Assembly: GCF_013403985.1 (NCBI RefSeq)
Contig: NZ_JABFDF010000007.1
Span: 1 to 64,000, forward strand
DNA: 64,000 bases
Direction: 5' to 3'
From: Winogradskyella ludwigii
GTDB taxonomy: Bacteria; Bacteroidota; Bacteroidia; Flavobacteriales; Flavobacteriaceae
Numbering within the stretch: the first letter of the stretch is position 1; every line of letters begins with the position of its first letter. A program made the translations under genes and the position numbers. Shown here in pieces: positions 55,037 to 63,246 of this stretch. The notes under the pieces are model-generated. The model made no database searches, was not told the origin of the DNA, and was given only the letters and a program-made list of their open reading frames with translations.

Positions 55037-55419
55037 ATGCCTGCGAAGGCAGGTATCTTTTATTTGTTAATTCTAAACTCTCTATTATCTAAATTCCAAT
55101 TAGCACTTATATCTGACCAACTTGGATTCATTTCCTCAATCAATTTGATTTTCCAATCTCTTTTCCATTTCTTGAATTGCCGTTCTCTAACTGATGCATT
55201 TTCTCCGTTTTCAAACTCTTCAAAATAAACAAGACTTTCACAATTATATTTTGCTGTGAAAGATTTTGGATAAATCTTATTCTTATGTTCTCTTACTCTT
55301 TCTTCAATGTTATCTGTTACACCAATATAAATTACTCCGTTTGGTTTACTTGCCATTATGTAGACGTACCAATGTTTCATTCTTTTTTATTATGAGATTC
55401 CTGCCTGCGCAGGAATTAG
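55037..55419 (-). mobile_element. GIY-YIG gene bracketed by inverted hairpins (candidate mobile unit 2)
   Basis: Left hairpin ATGCCTGCGAAGGCAGGTAT (55037-55056) and right hairpin around ATTCCTGCCTGCGCAGGAAT (55397-55416) belong to the same CCTGC/GCAGG family in opposite orientation. The only gene inside is a GIY-YIG nuclease. The left end is 5 bases from the paaZ start, and the right end overlaps the paaJ stop codon. Confidence 0.6.
55060..55380 (-). CDS. small GIY-YIG nuclease (URI/YhbQ-like)
   Basis: 106 residues. WYVYIMAS and IYIGVTDN are the GIY-YIG strands; EERVREHK, the Glu in YFEEFE, and MNPSW complete the motif set. It is clearly related to the 52130-52441 protein (shared FKKWKRDWK/KKWKKEWK core) but far from identical, so the two units are old or arrived separately. 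Confidence 0.85.
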   Translation of the reverse strand: MKHWYVYIMASKPNGVIYIGVTDNIEERVREHKNKIYPKSFTAKYNCESLVYFEEFENGENASVRERQFKKWKRDWKIKLIEEMNPSWSDISANWNLDNREFRINK

Positions 55420-56624
55420 ACTCTTTCAATAATTGCTGCATACCCTTGACCAACTCCTATACACATTGTCACCAAAGCGTAACGTTTGTTGGTTTCATTT
55501 AATTCAAGTGCTGCAGAATACGCAACTCTTGCTCCTGTAACGCCAAGCGGATGACCGATAGCAATAGCGCCTCCATTTGGGTTTATTCTTGGATCGTTAT
55601 CGGCTAATCCCCAAGCACGAATGCAAGCCAAAGCTTGTGCAGCAAAGGCTTCGTTAAGCTCGATGATATCCATATCGTCCATGGTCAATCCTACTTTTGC
55701 TAATGCTTTATTGGAAGCTTGCACAGGACCAATTCCCATTAGTCGCGGCTCGACACCAACCACTGCAGAACTTACAATTCTTGCTAATGGCTTTAGATTG
55801 TATTTTATTACTGCATCTTCACTCGCAATAATGGTTGCTGCTGCACCATCATTTAATCCTGAAGAATTTCCTGCGGTTACGCTTCCTCCTTCTTTTTTAA
55901 ATGCTGCTCTTAGTTTTCCTAAAACTTCTAAGGAAGAGCTTGGTTTTATAAACTCATCTTTTGAAAATTGAATGGGATCTTTTTTACGTTGTGGAATTTC
56001 TACAGTAACTATTTCTTTTGCTAGTCGACCATTTCCTTGTGCTTTGGTTGCTTTTTGCTGACTCCAAAGTGCGAATTTATCTTGGTCTTCGCGAGAGATA
56101 TTATATTTTTCTACTAAGTTTTCTGCCGTCATTCCCATGCCGTCTGTGCCGTATAATTTTTGCATTTTAGGGTTGATAAAACGCCATCCGAAAGTGGAAT
56201 CGTACATTTTAGAATCACCTCCAAATGCAGTTGATGGTTTTGCCATTACGTATGGTCCTCGCGTCATGTTCTCGACGCCTCCTGAAATAAAAACGTCTCC
56301 ATCTCCTGCTTTTATAGCTCTGTTTGCGTGAATGATTGCGGATAATCCTGAGCTACATAAACGGTTTACGGTTTCACCAGGAACTGTGAATGGTAATCCT
56401 GCTAAAAGTGATGACATACGCGCTACATTACGATTGTCTTCTCCTGCTTGATTGGCGCATCCCATGATAACATCGTCGTAAGCTTCCTTAGGAATGTTTG
56501 GATTACGTTTTACGATTTCTGAAATTACTAATGCTCCTAAATCGTCTGTACGAACAGCAGATAAAGTTCCTTTGTAGTTTCCTATTGGTGTTCTAATGCC
56601 GTCTATTATGTATGCTTCTTTCAT
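55416..56624 (-). CDS. paaJ: 3-oxoadipyl-CoA/3-oxo-5,6-dehydrosuberyl-CoA thiolase
   Basis: 402 residues. Thiolase marks: active-site cysteine in VNRLCSSGLSA, NEAFAAQAL, GGAIAIGHPLGVTGAR and the second cysteine in VTMCIGVGQG. PaaJ performs both thiolytic steps at the end of the phenylacetate route, yielding acetyl-CoA and succinyl-CoA. Full length. Its TAA stop lies in the right hairpin of the GIY-YIG unit. Confidence 0.95.
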   Translation of the reverse strand: MKEAYIIDGIRTPIGNYKGTLSAVRTDDLGALVISEIVKRNPNIPKEAYDDVIMGCANQAGEDNRNVARMSSLLAGLPFTVPGETVNRLCSSGLSAIIHANRAIKAGDGDVFISGGVENMTRGPYVMAKPSTAFGGDSKMYDSTFGWRFINPKMQKLYGTDGMGMTAENLVEKYNISREDQDKFALWSQQKATKAQGNGRLAKEIVTVEIPQRKKDPIQFSKDEFIKPSSSLEVLGKLRAAFKKEGGSVTAGNSSGLNDGAAATIIASEDAVIKYNLKPLARIVSSAVVGVEPRLMGIGPVQASNKALAKVGLTMDDMDIIELNEAFAAQALACIRAWGLADNDPRINPNGGAIAIGHPLGVTGARVAYSAALELNETNKRYALVTMCIGVGQGYAAIIERV

Positions 56625-56686
56625 TTTTGAAATTGATATTGAAATTGATTCTTCTATTTCAAATTAATATTTTTTACTCTTATTGT

Positions 56687-56713
56687 GGATTCCTGCCTAC
56701 GCAGGAATGACAA
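56687..56713. repeat. right-type hairpin GGATTCCTGCC...GGAATGACA
   Basis: A single copy of the family hairpin preceded by TTATTGT, in the gap between paaJ and the YpfJ gene. Confidence 0.85.
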
Positions 56714-56755
56714 ATTGTTATAAACAATAGATTGTCTTGTTTTAGGAGGAATTGG

Positions 56756-57616
56756 TTAATCTAAAAGTGCAGAAAATGTATCTCCATTTCTAATATCTCC
56801 TGTGTTGTAGCCTTTCATAAACCACTCCATACGTTGTTGAGACGTACCATGTGTAAAACTATCTGAATTTACACTTCCAGTACTTCTTTTTTGTATGGCA
56901 TCGTCACCAACAGCATTGGCAGCGCTCATAGCCTCCTCAATATCTCCTGCTTGTAAATATTTTTTATTATGATGTGCCCAAACTCCTGCGTAAAAATCGG
57001 CTTGTAATTCTTGTGCTACCGATAATTTATTAGCTCCTGTTTGGTTGGTTTGGCTTTGTAATTGTCTTACTTTATTAGATGTTCCAAGAATGGTTTGGAT
57101 ATGATGCCCTACTTCATGCGCTGTAACGTAAGCTATTGCAAAATCGCCACCTTTAGCTCCGAAACGTGTTTTTAGTTCGTCAAAAAAAGCTAAATCCATA
57201 TATAATTTTTGATCGCCAGGACAGTAAAAAGGTCCAGAAGCTGAAGTTGCACTACCGCAAGCTGTAGAAACCGCATCTGTGAATAATACCATTTTTGGTT
57301 CTTTATAATCCCCTAGATTGTAGTCTCTAAATATTTGGTTCCACACATCTTCGGTGTCGGCCAAAACAGTTGCCATAAAATCGCCCATTTCAAGCTCTTC
57401 ACTGGTTAAATCTCTTTGTTCTACTTGCTGAGTGGTTTGACTATTAGCTACCTGCTCTATAATTGGAGCTATTTGCTGACCAGTTTCACCTCCAAAAAGT
57501 TGCAATAAAATTACAACTACAGCAATAACTCCACCACCAGCTGCAACTTTACCTTTAGTTCCCATGCCGCGTTGGTCTTCAAGATTCCCGCTTTGTCGTC
57601 TACCTTTCCATTTCAT
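56756..57616 (-). CDS. neutral zinc metallopeptidase, YpfJ family
   Basis: 286 residues. A membrane-anchor helix (VAAGGGVIAVVVILLQLFGG) follows a basic N-terminus that carries the family start MKWKGRRQSGNLEDQRG. The peptidase motif TAHEVGHHIQ is the HExxH zinc site, with the distal QELQADFYAGVWAHH segment. Probably an envelope protein of unknown substrate. It sits inside the phenylacetate operon without an obvious catabolic role. Confidence 0.93.
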   Translation of the reverse strand: MKWKGRRQSGNLEDQRGMGTKGKVAAGGGVIAVVVILLQLFGGETGQQIAPIIEQVANSQTTQQVEQRDLTSEELEMGDFMATVLADTEDVWNQIFRDYNLGDYKEPKMVLFTDAVSTACGSATSASGPFYCPGDQKLYMDLAFFDELKTRFGAKGGDFAIAYVTAHEVGHHIQTILGTSNKVRQLQSQTNQTGANKLSVAQELQADFYAGVWAHHNKKYLQAGDIEEAMSAANAVGDDAIQKRSTGSVNSDSFTHGTSQQRMEWFMKGYNTGDIRNGDTFSALLD

Positions 57617-57636
57617 AATTTTATATTTTTACTATT

Positions 57637-58041
57637 TTATTCCCAATCCTTTTGAGTTCTATAAACGACACCTTTAAAAAGTGCTACTAATTCTTCTCCT
57701 CGTTTTACTTCAATAATATTAAATCCTAATCTGTTTTTTACATTTTCAATAACAGATTCTGCGGTAATATAATCGCCTTCTTCTAATGCTTCAATATGAT
57801 TAATACTGGTTTCTATAGAAACTGCATATTTACCATGCGTGTTTGCTGCAAATCCGAAAGCTGTATCTGCTAAAGAATAACTAATTCCTCCATGCGCTTT
57901 ATTCATGCTGTTTAGCATTTCCTTTCTAATGGTCATCGCTACTTTGCATCGTCCGATTTCACATTCTAGAATTTCTATTCCTAGCCACGTGCTGTAGGCG
58001 TCTTGGGATAGCATTTTATGTGGGATTTGTTCTGGTTTCAT
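57637..58041 (-). CDS. paaI: PaaI hydroxyphenylacetyl-CoA thioesterase
   Basis: 134 residues from ATG 58041, which is preceded by GGGAGGTGAAC, an unusually good Shine-Dalgarno; a GTG two codons earlier falls in that site. Hotdog fold with MNKAHGGISYSLADTAFGFA including the catalytic Asp/His region. It releases CoA from stalled phenylacetate intermediates. The start lies beside a hairpin (see 58046-58120). Confidence 0.92.
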   Translation of the reverse strand: MKPEQIPHKMLSQDAYSTWLGIEILECEIGRCKVAMTIRKEMLNSMNKAHGGISYSLADTAFGFAANTHGKYAVSIETSINHIEALEEGDYITAESVIENVKNRLGFNIIEVKRGEELVALFKGVVYRTQKDWE

Positions 58042-58045
58042 GTTC

Positions 58046-58120
58046 ACCTCCCACGAAAATGGGAATCTTATTTAATTATTATCTTTTATTGTGGATTCCG
58101 CATCAAGTGCGGAATGACAA
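58046..58120. repeat. paired-hairpin unit over the paaI translation start
   Basis: Left hairpin CTCCCACGAAAATGGGAATC (58049-58068), AT-rich spacer of about 24 bases, right hairpin GGATTCCGCATCAAGTGCGG then AATGACA (58093-58119). Same architecture and size as the 72-base units but with different stems. Confidence 0.75.
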
Positions 58121-58146
58121 ATCGTTGTAATTATATTATTCATACA

Positions 58147-58182
58147 AAATTGCAGAAAAAGCAATTTCACTCGAACTGACGT
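58147..58182. repeat. TCGAACTGACG-type palindrome
   Basis: AATTGCAGAAAAAGCAATTT followed by CACTCGAACTGACG, a degenerate relative of the 50592 repeat, just after the paaH stop codon. Confidence 0.6.
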
Positions 58183-58186
58183 TATA

Positions 58187-59374
58187 TTAAAAAAACGTTT
58201 TATTTTCTTTATTCATGTTACGTAATAATGGACTACAACGGTATCTATCTTCGTGATATTCGTTATATAATTCGTCCATTTTTTGCACACACCAATCGAT
58301 TCCTTTTTCGTCTGCCCAGGCTAATAATCCTTTTGGATAATTAACTCCTTTTGTCATGGCAATATCTATATCTTCTGCCGATGCGATGTTTAAAAATAAG
58401 GCATCTGCGGCTTCGTTGATTAGCATAACTAAAACACGATTAAAAATTTGATTTTTCAAAGACTCTTCGTCTTCATAAGTTTCAAAAGTCTTTGTGTTTG
58501 CGTGATTTGCCTCAATTATTTTGCCGCTTTTATCATAATCATAAAAACCTTTTCCAGATTTACGTCCTAAGTAACCTGCTTCAGCAAAACGTTTTTGAGT
58601 AAATGAAGGCTTATATCTTGGGTCGAAATAGAAGGCGGTAAATACGGTTTCGGTTACGGTGTAATTAACATCGTTTCCTATGAAATCCATTAATTCAAAT
58701 GGTCCCATTCTGAAATCACCTAAAGATTTTAGACTATGATCAATGGTTGCAAAGTCTGCTAACCCTTCTTCGTATATTCTTAAGGCTTCACCATAAAATG
58801 GTCTTGCGACTCTGTTGACTATAAACCCTGGCGTGTCTTTGGCAACTGCTACTATTTTTTTCCAATCGGAAATTGTTTGAATCGCTTTTTCAAGTACTGC
58901 TTTAGATGTTTGAATGGCTGGAATGACCTCAACCAACTTCATTAAAGGTGCTGGATTGAAAAAGTGAATACCTACACAACGCTCTGGTTTATTAAGTGAT
59001 GCTGCAATTGATGCTATTGATAAACTTGACGTATTTGATGCAATAATACAATCGTCAGACACATAAGTTTCTAATTCTGAAAATACTTTTTTCTTGATAT
59101 CTAGGTTTTCAATAATCGCTTCGATAGTTAGATTAGAATCTGCTAAATCTATTAATGTATCTACATAAGAAATATTAGATTCTATTCTCTTTTTTTCAGC
59201 AGTATCTATTCTTCCTTTTTCAATTAAACGATTCAATATTTTTTCTAATGAAGCTTTTGCTTTATCTAAAGCTCCTTGATTGGTGTCGTACAATTTTACT
59301 TGACAACCAGAAGTTGCTGCTACTTGTGCGATGCCGCTTCCCATGGTTCCTGAACCTATAATTCCTATGTTCAT
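58187..59374 (-). CDS. paaH: 3-hydroxyacyl-CoA dehydrogenase (PaaH)
   Basis: 395 residues. The NAD-binding Rossmann motif GIIGSGTMGSG opens the protein; the catalytic HFFNPAPLMKLVEV and the C-terminal GRKSGKGFYDYD follow. It oxidises 3-hydroxyadipyl-CoA. The C-terminal part repeats the dimerisation domain (KGVNYPKGLLAWADE). Normal length for a single-function HAD of the PaaH type (somewhat long because of the second C-terminal domain). Confidence 0.93.
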   Translation of the reverse strand: MNIGIIGSGTMGSGIAQVAATSGCQVKLYDTNQGALDKAKASLEKILNRLIEKGRIDTAEKKRIESNISYVDTLIDLADSNLTIEAIIENLDIKKKVFSELETYVSDDCIIASNTSSLSIASIAASLNKPERCVGIHFFNPAPLMKLVEVIPAIQTSKAVLEKAIQTISDWKKIVAVAKDTPGFIVNRVARPFYGEALRIYEEGLADFATIDHSLKSLGDFRMGPFELMDFIGNDVNYTVTETVFTAFYFDPRYKPSFTQKRFAEAGYLGRKSGKGFYDYDKSGKIIEANHANTKTFETYEDEESLKNQIFNRVLVMLINEAADALFLNIASAEDIDIAMTKGVNYPKGLLAWADEKGIDWCVQKMDELYNEYHEDRYRCSPLLRNMNKENKTFF

Positions 59375-59391
59375 GTTTTTACTTTTATTGT

Positions 59392-59463
59392 GGATTCCTG
59401 CCTACGCAGGAATGACAAATTATTTTTTTTATTGATACCCTTCGACTGTGCTCAGGGTGACAG
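59392..59463. repeat. two repeats in the dehydratase-paaH gap
   Basis: GGATTCCTGCCTACGCAGGA then ATGACA (59392-59417), followed by a TTCGACTGTGCTCAGGGTGA then CAG palindrome (59441-59463). Both end in TGACA/TGACAG. Confidence 0.8.
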
Positions 59464-59467
59464 TTAT

Positions 59468-60403
59468 CTAAAATGGCAGATTTTTCACATCTACATTACC
59501 ACCAGAAATAATAATTCCGATGTTTTTAGTTGCAAATTCTTCTTTGTTATTTAATACAGCTGCAAAAGCTACTGCACTTGATGGTTCTACAATAATCTTC
59601 ATACGTTCCCAAATCAACTGCATGGCATTGATAATTTCCTCTTCCTCTACACATATTATTTTCTCTACATGTTTTTGAATAATTGGAAAATTACGATCGC
59701 CTAAATTTGTTCGAAGTCCATCTGCAATGGTATTAAAACTTAGATTCGTTTCTATTTGACCCGAAATTAATGATCGATATGCATCATCAACAGCTTTAGG
59801 CTCGGCACCAATTACATTACATTTTTCAGAGAAATAATGTGTTGCCAAAGCAGTTCCTGCAATAAGACCTCCTCCACCAACAGGTGCTAGGATAATATCT
59901 AAATCTGGTTGCTCTTCTAATAATTCAATTGCTGCTGTACTATTACCATAAATAACCTCATCTTGATTAGATGGGTGTAAAAATGATGTTCCCTTTTCCT
60001 CTTTAACTTTATTAGCTGTTGCTTCTCTTGCTTGAGGTGTCGATTCACATTCTATGATTTCACCCTCATAAGTTTTAACTGCATCTTTTTTGACTTGTGG
60101 TGCATTTTCTGGCATTACAATGTATGCCTTCACATTTAACTTTTGAGCTGCTAATGAAACTGCTTGGGCAAAATTACCTGAGGAATGTGTTACCACACCA
60201 CGTTCTCTTTCCGCATCAGAAAGTGAAAGAATTGCATTTGCTGCTCCTCGCATTTTAAAGGCTCCCATTTTTTGAAAGTTCTCACATTTGAAAAATAGAT
60301 TACAGCCTGCCTCTTTATTTAGCAATTCTGAGGTTAGCACTGGTGTTTGGTGAATAAAAGGTTTTATTCGGTTGTGCGCTTCTATGAGTGTTTGTTTATT
60401 CAT
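59468..60403 (-). CDS. PLP-dependent serine/threonine dehydratase (racemase-like)
   Basis: 311 residues. Fold type II PLP enzyme with the lysine in KMGAFKMRGAANA, the substrate loop SSGNFAQAVS and the phosphate loop VGGGGLIAG. It matches threonine/serine dehydratase or serine racemase of about 310-320 residues that lacks the regulatory ACT domain. Its role in a phenylacetate operon is unexplained; it may have been carried along with the cluster. Confidence 0.88.
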   Translation of the reverse strand: MNKQTLIEAHNRIKPFIHQTPVLTSELLNKEAGCNLFFKCENFQKMGAFKMRGAANAILSLSDAERERGVVTHSSGNFAQAVSLAAQKLNVKAYIVMPENAPQVKKDAVKTYEGEIIECESTPQAREATANKVKEEKGTSFLHPSNQDEVIYGNSTAAIELLEEQPDLDIILAPVGGGGLIAGTALATHYFSEKCNVIGAEPKAVDDAYRSLISGQIETNLSFNTIADGLRTNLGDRNFPIIQKHVEKIICVEEEEIINAMQLIWERMKIIVEPSSAVAFAAVLNNKEEFATKNIGIIISGGNVDVKNLPF

Positions 60404-60411
60404 CCTATAAT

Positions 60412-60438
60412 AGATTCCTGCCTTCGCAGGAATGACAA
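60412..60438. repeat. right-type hairpin (AGATTCCTGCC...GGAATGACA)
   Basis: Single copy between paaG and the dehydratase gene; the first base of the stem flank is A instead of G. Confidence 0.85.
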
Positions 60439-60442
60439 AACT

Positions 60443-61225
60443 TTAGTTTCCTTTAAAATTTGGTTGACGTTTTTCTATAAATGCAGCAACTCCTTCCTTG
60501 TAATCTTCAGTTTGTGCTGCTTCAATTTGTAACTTAGACTCAAACGCTAATTGAGATTCTAAATCATTGGTCATCGATTTATTGAATAATTCTTTAATCA
60601 TACCCAATGCTTTTGTAGGCATGTTTGCCAGTTTCAAAGCTAACTTATTGACATCTTCTTCAAAACTTTCTAATGGAATCATTTTATAAATCATTCCCAT
60701 TTTCTCTGCTTCTTCTGCTGAAATTTTATCGCCTAACATGGCTAATGCTAATGCTTTTTGAAATCCGATTAATCTTGGTAAAAAGAATGTTCCGGCACTA
60801 TCTGGAACCAGACCTATTAAACTAAACGCTTGAATGAAACTTACTTTTTCATGTGCAACAACAATATCACAAGCTAAAGCAATATTTGCTCCTGCTCCTG
60901 CTGCAACTCCGTTTACAGCTGCAATTACTGGTTTTTTAATATTTCTAATTCTAGTAATTATTGGATTATAATGCTCTTCTAATATTTTTTTGAATCCAGG
61001 ATTTAAATCTGGATCCGTCACTTCTTTTAAATCTTGTCCTGCACAAAATGCTTTTCCATTTCCAGTAAGAACAATTGCTCTAACCTCATCATTTGTTTCA
61101 CAAGCATCTAAAGTATCGTGAAGCAAAAATGCCATTTCACGGTTAAAACTGTTGAATACTTCTGGTCTGTTTAGCGTGATGTATGCTATTTTATTTTCTA
61201 TTTTTAAAAGTATGCTTTTATTCAT
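60443..61225 (-). CDS. paaG: PaaG ring-1,2-epoxyphenylacetyl-CoA isomerase
   Basis: 260 residues from ATG 61225 (MNKSILLKIENK). A start 15 codons upstream would translate the hairpin repeat as MSFLRRQEST and is rejected. Crotonase fold with GKAFCAGQDLKEV, AVNGVAAGAGANIALACDIV, and the isomerase acid position LIGLVPDSAGT. It converts the epoxide to the oxepin-CoA. Position between the dehydratase and paaD genes agrees with a paa operon. Confidence 0.95.
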   Translation of the reverse strand: MNKSILLKIENKIAYITLNRPEVFNSFNREMAFLLHDTLDACETNDEVRAIVLTGNGKAFCAGQDLKEVTDPDLNPGFKKILEEHYNPIITRIRNIKKPVIAAVNGVAAGAGANIALACDIVVAHEKVSFIQAFSLIGLVPDSAGTFFLPRLIGFQKALALAMLGDKISAEEAEKMGMIYKMIPLESFEEDVNKLALKLANMPTKALGMIKELFNKSMTNDLESQLAFESKLQIEAAQTEDYKEGVAAFIEKRQPNFKGN

Positions 61226-61243
61226 ATGTTTTTCTTTTATTGT

Positions 61244-61328
61244 GGATTCCTGCCTTCGCAGGAATGACAAAAATTTTATATGTTCTCGATACTAAATTGT
61301 TAAAAAGCAATTTCACTCGAACTGACAT
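61244..61328. repeat. two repeats between paaD and paaG
   Basis: GGATTCCTGCCTTCGCAGGA then ATGACA (61244-61269), followed by a degenerate TTCTCGATAC...CACTCGAACTGACA unit (61282-61327). Confidence 0.8.
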
Positions 61329-61335
61329 CGAATTT

Positions 61336-61839
61336 CTATTTTAAGCACTTGAAGTAATCAAATGGCTCTTGGCAATCGTCACACTGAAATTGTGCTTTGC
61401 ATGCTGTGGAACCAAACTGACTTACTAATCTTGTGTTTTGTGAACCACAATTGGTACACTTCACTATCCTTTTATCATTAAGCAATACATCTTTATCTGC
61501 TTCTGCGTTTAAAGGTGCTGCTATACCATAATCTTCTAATGCTTTTCTTCCTCTTGGTGTAATCCAATCGGTGGTCCAAGCTGGTGCAAGAATTAATTCT
61601 ATTTCTGAATCGTATCCTGCCACTTTTAATGCGGCTTTAATATCGTCTCCAATAACATCCATCGCTGGACAACCACTATACGTTGGTGTAATTTCTACTT
61701 TTACAATATTATTTTCTATGACTGCAGTACGTACCACTCCCATATCCATGATAGATAATACTGGGATTTCAGGATCTGAAACTTGTTCCAGAATTGGAAT
61801 TAAGATTTGGTCTATGTTTTGTTCTGTTGTCATATTCAT
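61336..61839 (-). CDS. paaD: PaaD iron-sulfur/zinc assembly-type protein of the phenylacetyl-CoA epoxidase
   Basis: 167 residues from ATG 61839; an ATG at 61833 is also possible, and a longer reading would include hairpin repeats. N-terminal SUF-like/MIP18 domain (EQVSDPEIPVLSIMDMGVV, TPTYSGCPAMDVI) and a C-terminal zinc ribbon with CTNCGS and CDDC. PaaD is needed for maturation of the PaaABCE epoxidase. The start codon lies at the edge of a hairpin. Confidence 0.92.
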   Translation of the reverse strand: MNMTTEQNIDQILIPILEQVSDPEIPVLSIMDMGVVRTAVIENNIVKVEITPTYSGCPAMDVIGDDIKAALKVAGYDSEIELILAPAWTTDWITPRGRKALEDYGIAAPLNAEADKDVLLNDKRIVKCTNCGSQNTRLVSQFGSTACKAQFQCDDCQEPFDYFKCLK

Positions 61840-61919
61840 TTCCCGTGAAAACGGGAATTTTGCTTTATTACTTCTCGATACCATTCCGATAAAAAAATCG
61901 GAATCACTCGAAGTGACGT
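61840..61919. repeat. paired-hairpin unit over the paaD start
   Basis: Left hairpin TTCCCGTGAAAACGGGAA (61840-61857), short AT spacer, right large hairpin CTTCTCGAT...TCGAAGTGACG (61871-61919), related to 50592 and 62797. Confidence 0.8.
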
Positions 61920-62007
61920 CATGTTTAACCGACTAACTTTTACTTTTTCGATTATGAGATTAGCTTTGCTGAACCTAAAGGTTTATCTGTCTTCTCAGGA
62001 ATTTGTG

Positions 62008-62760
62008 TTACCATTCCATATTAGGATAAGCACGTTGCATATATTGAAGCTCTGCTAATAAATACCCTAAATGTTCGGTGTGAATGCCATCTTTTCCTCC
62101 TTTTTGAAACCACTTAGATTCTGGAATTTCAAGTGTTGCTTCTTCTAAAATTTCATTTACTTTTTTATAATAGGTCTCTTTAAGTTTTGTTACATCAACA
62201 CCAATTCCTTCTGCAACCATTGCTTTATCTGCTTCGGTTTGATGAAATAACTCATCAGTATAGGTCCACAAACCATCAATAGCATCTTGCATTTTTGTTT
62301 TACTTTCCTCTGTACCATCTCCTAAACGTTTTATCCAGTCTCCTGAAAAACGTTCATGATAACTCACTTCTTTAATTGATTTTGTTGCAATAGCAGATAA
62401 AGTTAAATCTTTACTTTTTTCTAATTTCTGTAAAAACAATAAATGATATACATCAAATAAGAACTGACGTGCCATGGTATACGCAAAATCTCTATTGGGT
62501 TGTTCTACCAACAATACATTTACATATTCTCGTTCTTTACGAAGCATTGCTATATCATCTTCAGTTCTGTTATCTCCTGCAATTTTTGCTGCGTATTGAA
62601 AATAGCTTCGTACTTGTCCGAATAAATCTAATGAGATATTGGTGCAAGCGATATCTGTTTCTAGGCTTGGTCCATGTCCTGTGAGCTCTCCTAGTCTTTG
62701 TCCTAGGATCAGACTGTTGTCTGCGATTCCTAATATATAGTTGTATAGGTTTTGTTTCAT
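62008..62760 (-). CDS. paaC: PaaC, structural subunit of phenylacetyl-CoA epoxidase
   Basis: 250 residues. Helical ferritin-like protein with the PaaC landmarks LGQRLGELTGHGPSLETDIA, SYFQYAAKIAG, and YHERFSGDWIKRLGDGTEE; it lacks a full diiron site, as expected of PaaC, and scaffolds PaaA. Length normal. A short hairpin begins 8 bases upstream of its ATG. Confidence 0.95.
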   Translation of the reverse strand: MKQNLYNYILGIADNSLILGQRLGELTGHGPSLETDIACTNISLDLFGQVRSYFQYAAKIAGDNRTEDDIAMLRKEREYVNVLLVEQPNRDFAYTMARQFLFDVYHLLFLQKLEKSKDLTLSAIATKSIKEVSYHERFSGDWIKRLGDGTEESKTKMQDAIDGLWTYTDELFHQTEADKAMVAEGIGVDVTKLKETYYKKVNEILEEATLEIPESKWFQKGGKDGIHTEHLGYLLAELQYMQRAYPNMEW

Positions 62761-62764
62761 TTTA

Positions 62765-62845
62765 AGTGCCCATAAAAATGGGTATCTATTTAATTACTTC
62801 TCGATATAATTCCAATAAAAAATCGGAATCACTCGAAGTGACGTA
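62765..62845. repeat. paired-hairpin unit upstream of paaC
   Basis: Left hairpin CCCATAAAAATGGG (62769-62782), TATTTAATT-like spacer, right large hairpin CTTCTCGAT...TCGAAGTGACG (62797-62845). Confidence 0.8.
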
Positions 62846-62867
62846 CTTATTAATAATAAGATTCTTC

Positions 62868-62928
62868 CTTTGTTCTGAATGAGATTTAGATTCTCTTAAT
62901 GAGATTCCTGCCTTCGCAGGAATGACAA
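62868..62928. repeat. degenerate palindrome plus right-type hairpin before paaB
   Basis: A GATTCTTCCTTTGTTCTGAA end (about 62868-62890) and AGATTCCTGCCTTCGCAGGA then ATGACA (62902-62927), next to the paaB stop. Confidence 0.75.
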
Positions 62929-62931
62929 TTA

Positions 62932-63222
62932 TTACATATGTTTTACCTCGTCCGGTAAATCATAAAATGTTGGGTGACGATAGACTTTATCTTGAGCAGG
63001 CTCAAACATTTCGCCATTATGTTCTGGGTTTGATGCTGTAATATTTTTAGATTCTACCACCCAAATACTTACACCTTCATTTCGTCTTGTGTACACATCT
63101 CTTGCATTTTCTAATGCCATTTCTGCATCTGCTGCATGAAGACTTCCAAAATGACGATGTTCTAATCCATTTTTACTTCTTACAAAGATTTCCCAAAGTG
63201 GCCAGTTTTTTTTATCAGACAT
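62932..63222 (-). CDS. paaB: PaaB subunit of phenylacetyl-CoA epoxidase
   Basis: 96 residues. Begins MSDKKNWPLWEIFVRSKNGL and holds HRHFGSLHAADAEMALENAR and RRNEGVSIWVVES, all typical PaaB segments. A small subunit that links the PaaA-PaaC pairs. Full length. Confidence 0.95.
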   Translation of the reverse strand: MSDKKNWPLWEIFVRSKNGLEHRHFGSLHAADAEMALENARDVYTRRNEGVSIWVVESKNITASNPEHNGEMFEPAQDKVYRHPTFYDLPDEVKHM

Positions 63223-63246
63223 AATTATATGTTTTGTTTCATCTTA

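Noticed and set aside
52097..55419. Insertion sequence or integrated phage around the GIY-YIG genes
   Set aside because: No transposase, integrase or target duplication is visible; the genes are single-domain nucleases with hairpin flanks only.
60443..61270. Longer PaaG reading starting MSFLRRQEST
   Set aside because: The first 15 codons are a translation of the GGATTCCTGCC hairpin repeat; the family start is the ATG at 61225.
61336..61884. PaaD reading extended to 61884
   Set aside because: The added residues (MVSRSNKAKFPFSRE) come from hairpin repeats; PaaD homologues begin near the ATGs at 61839/61833.
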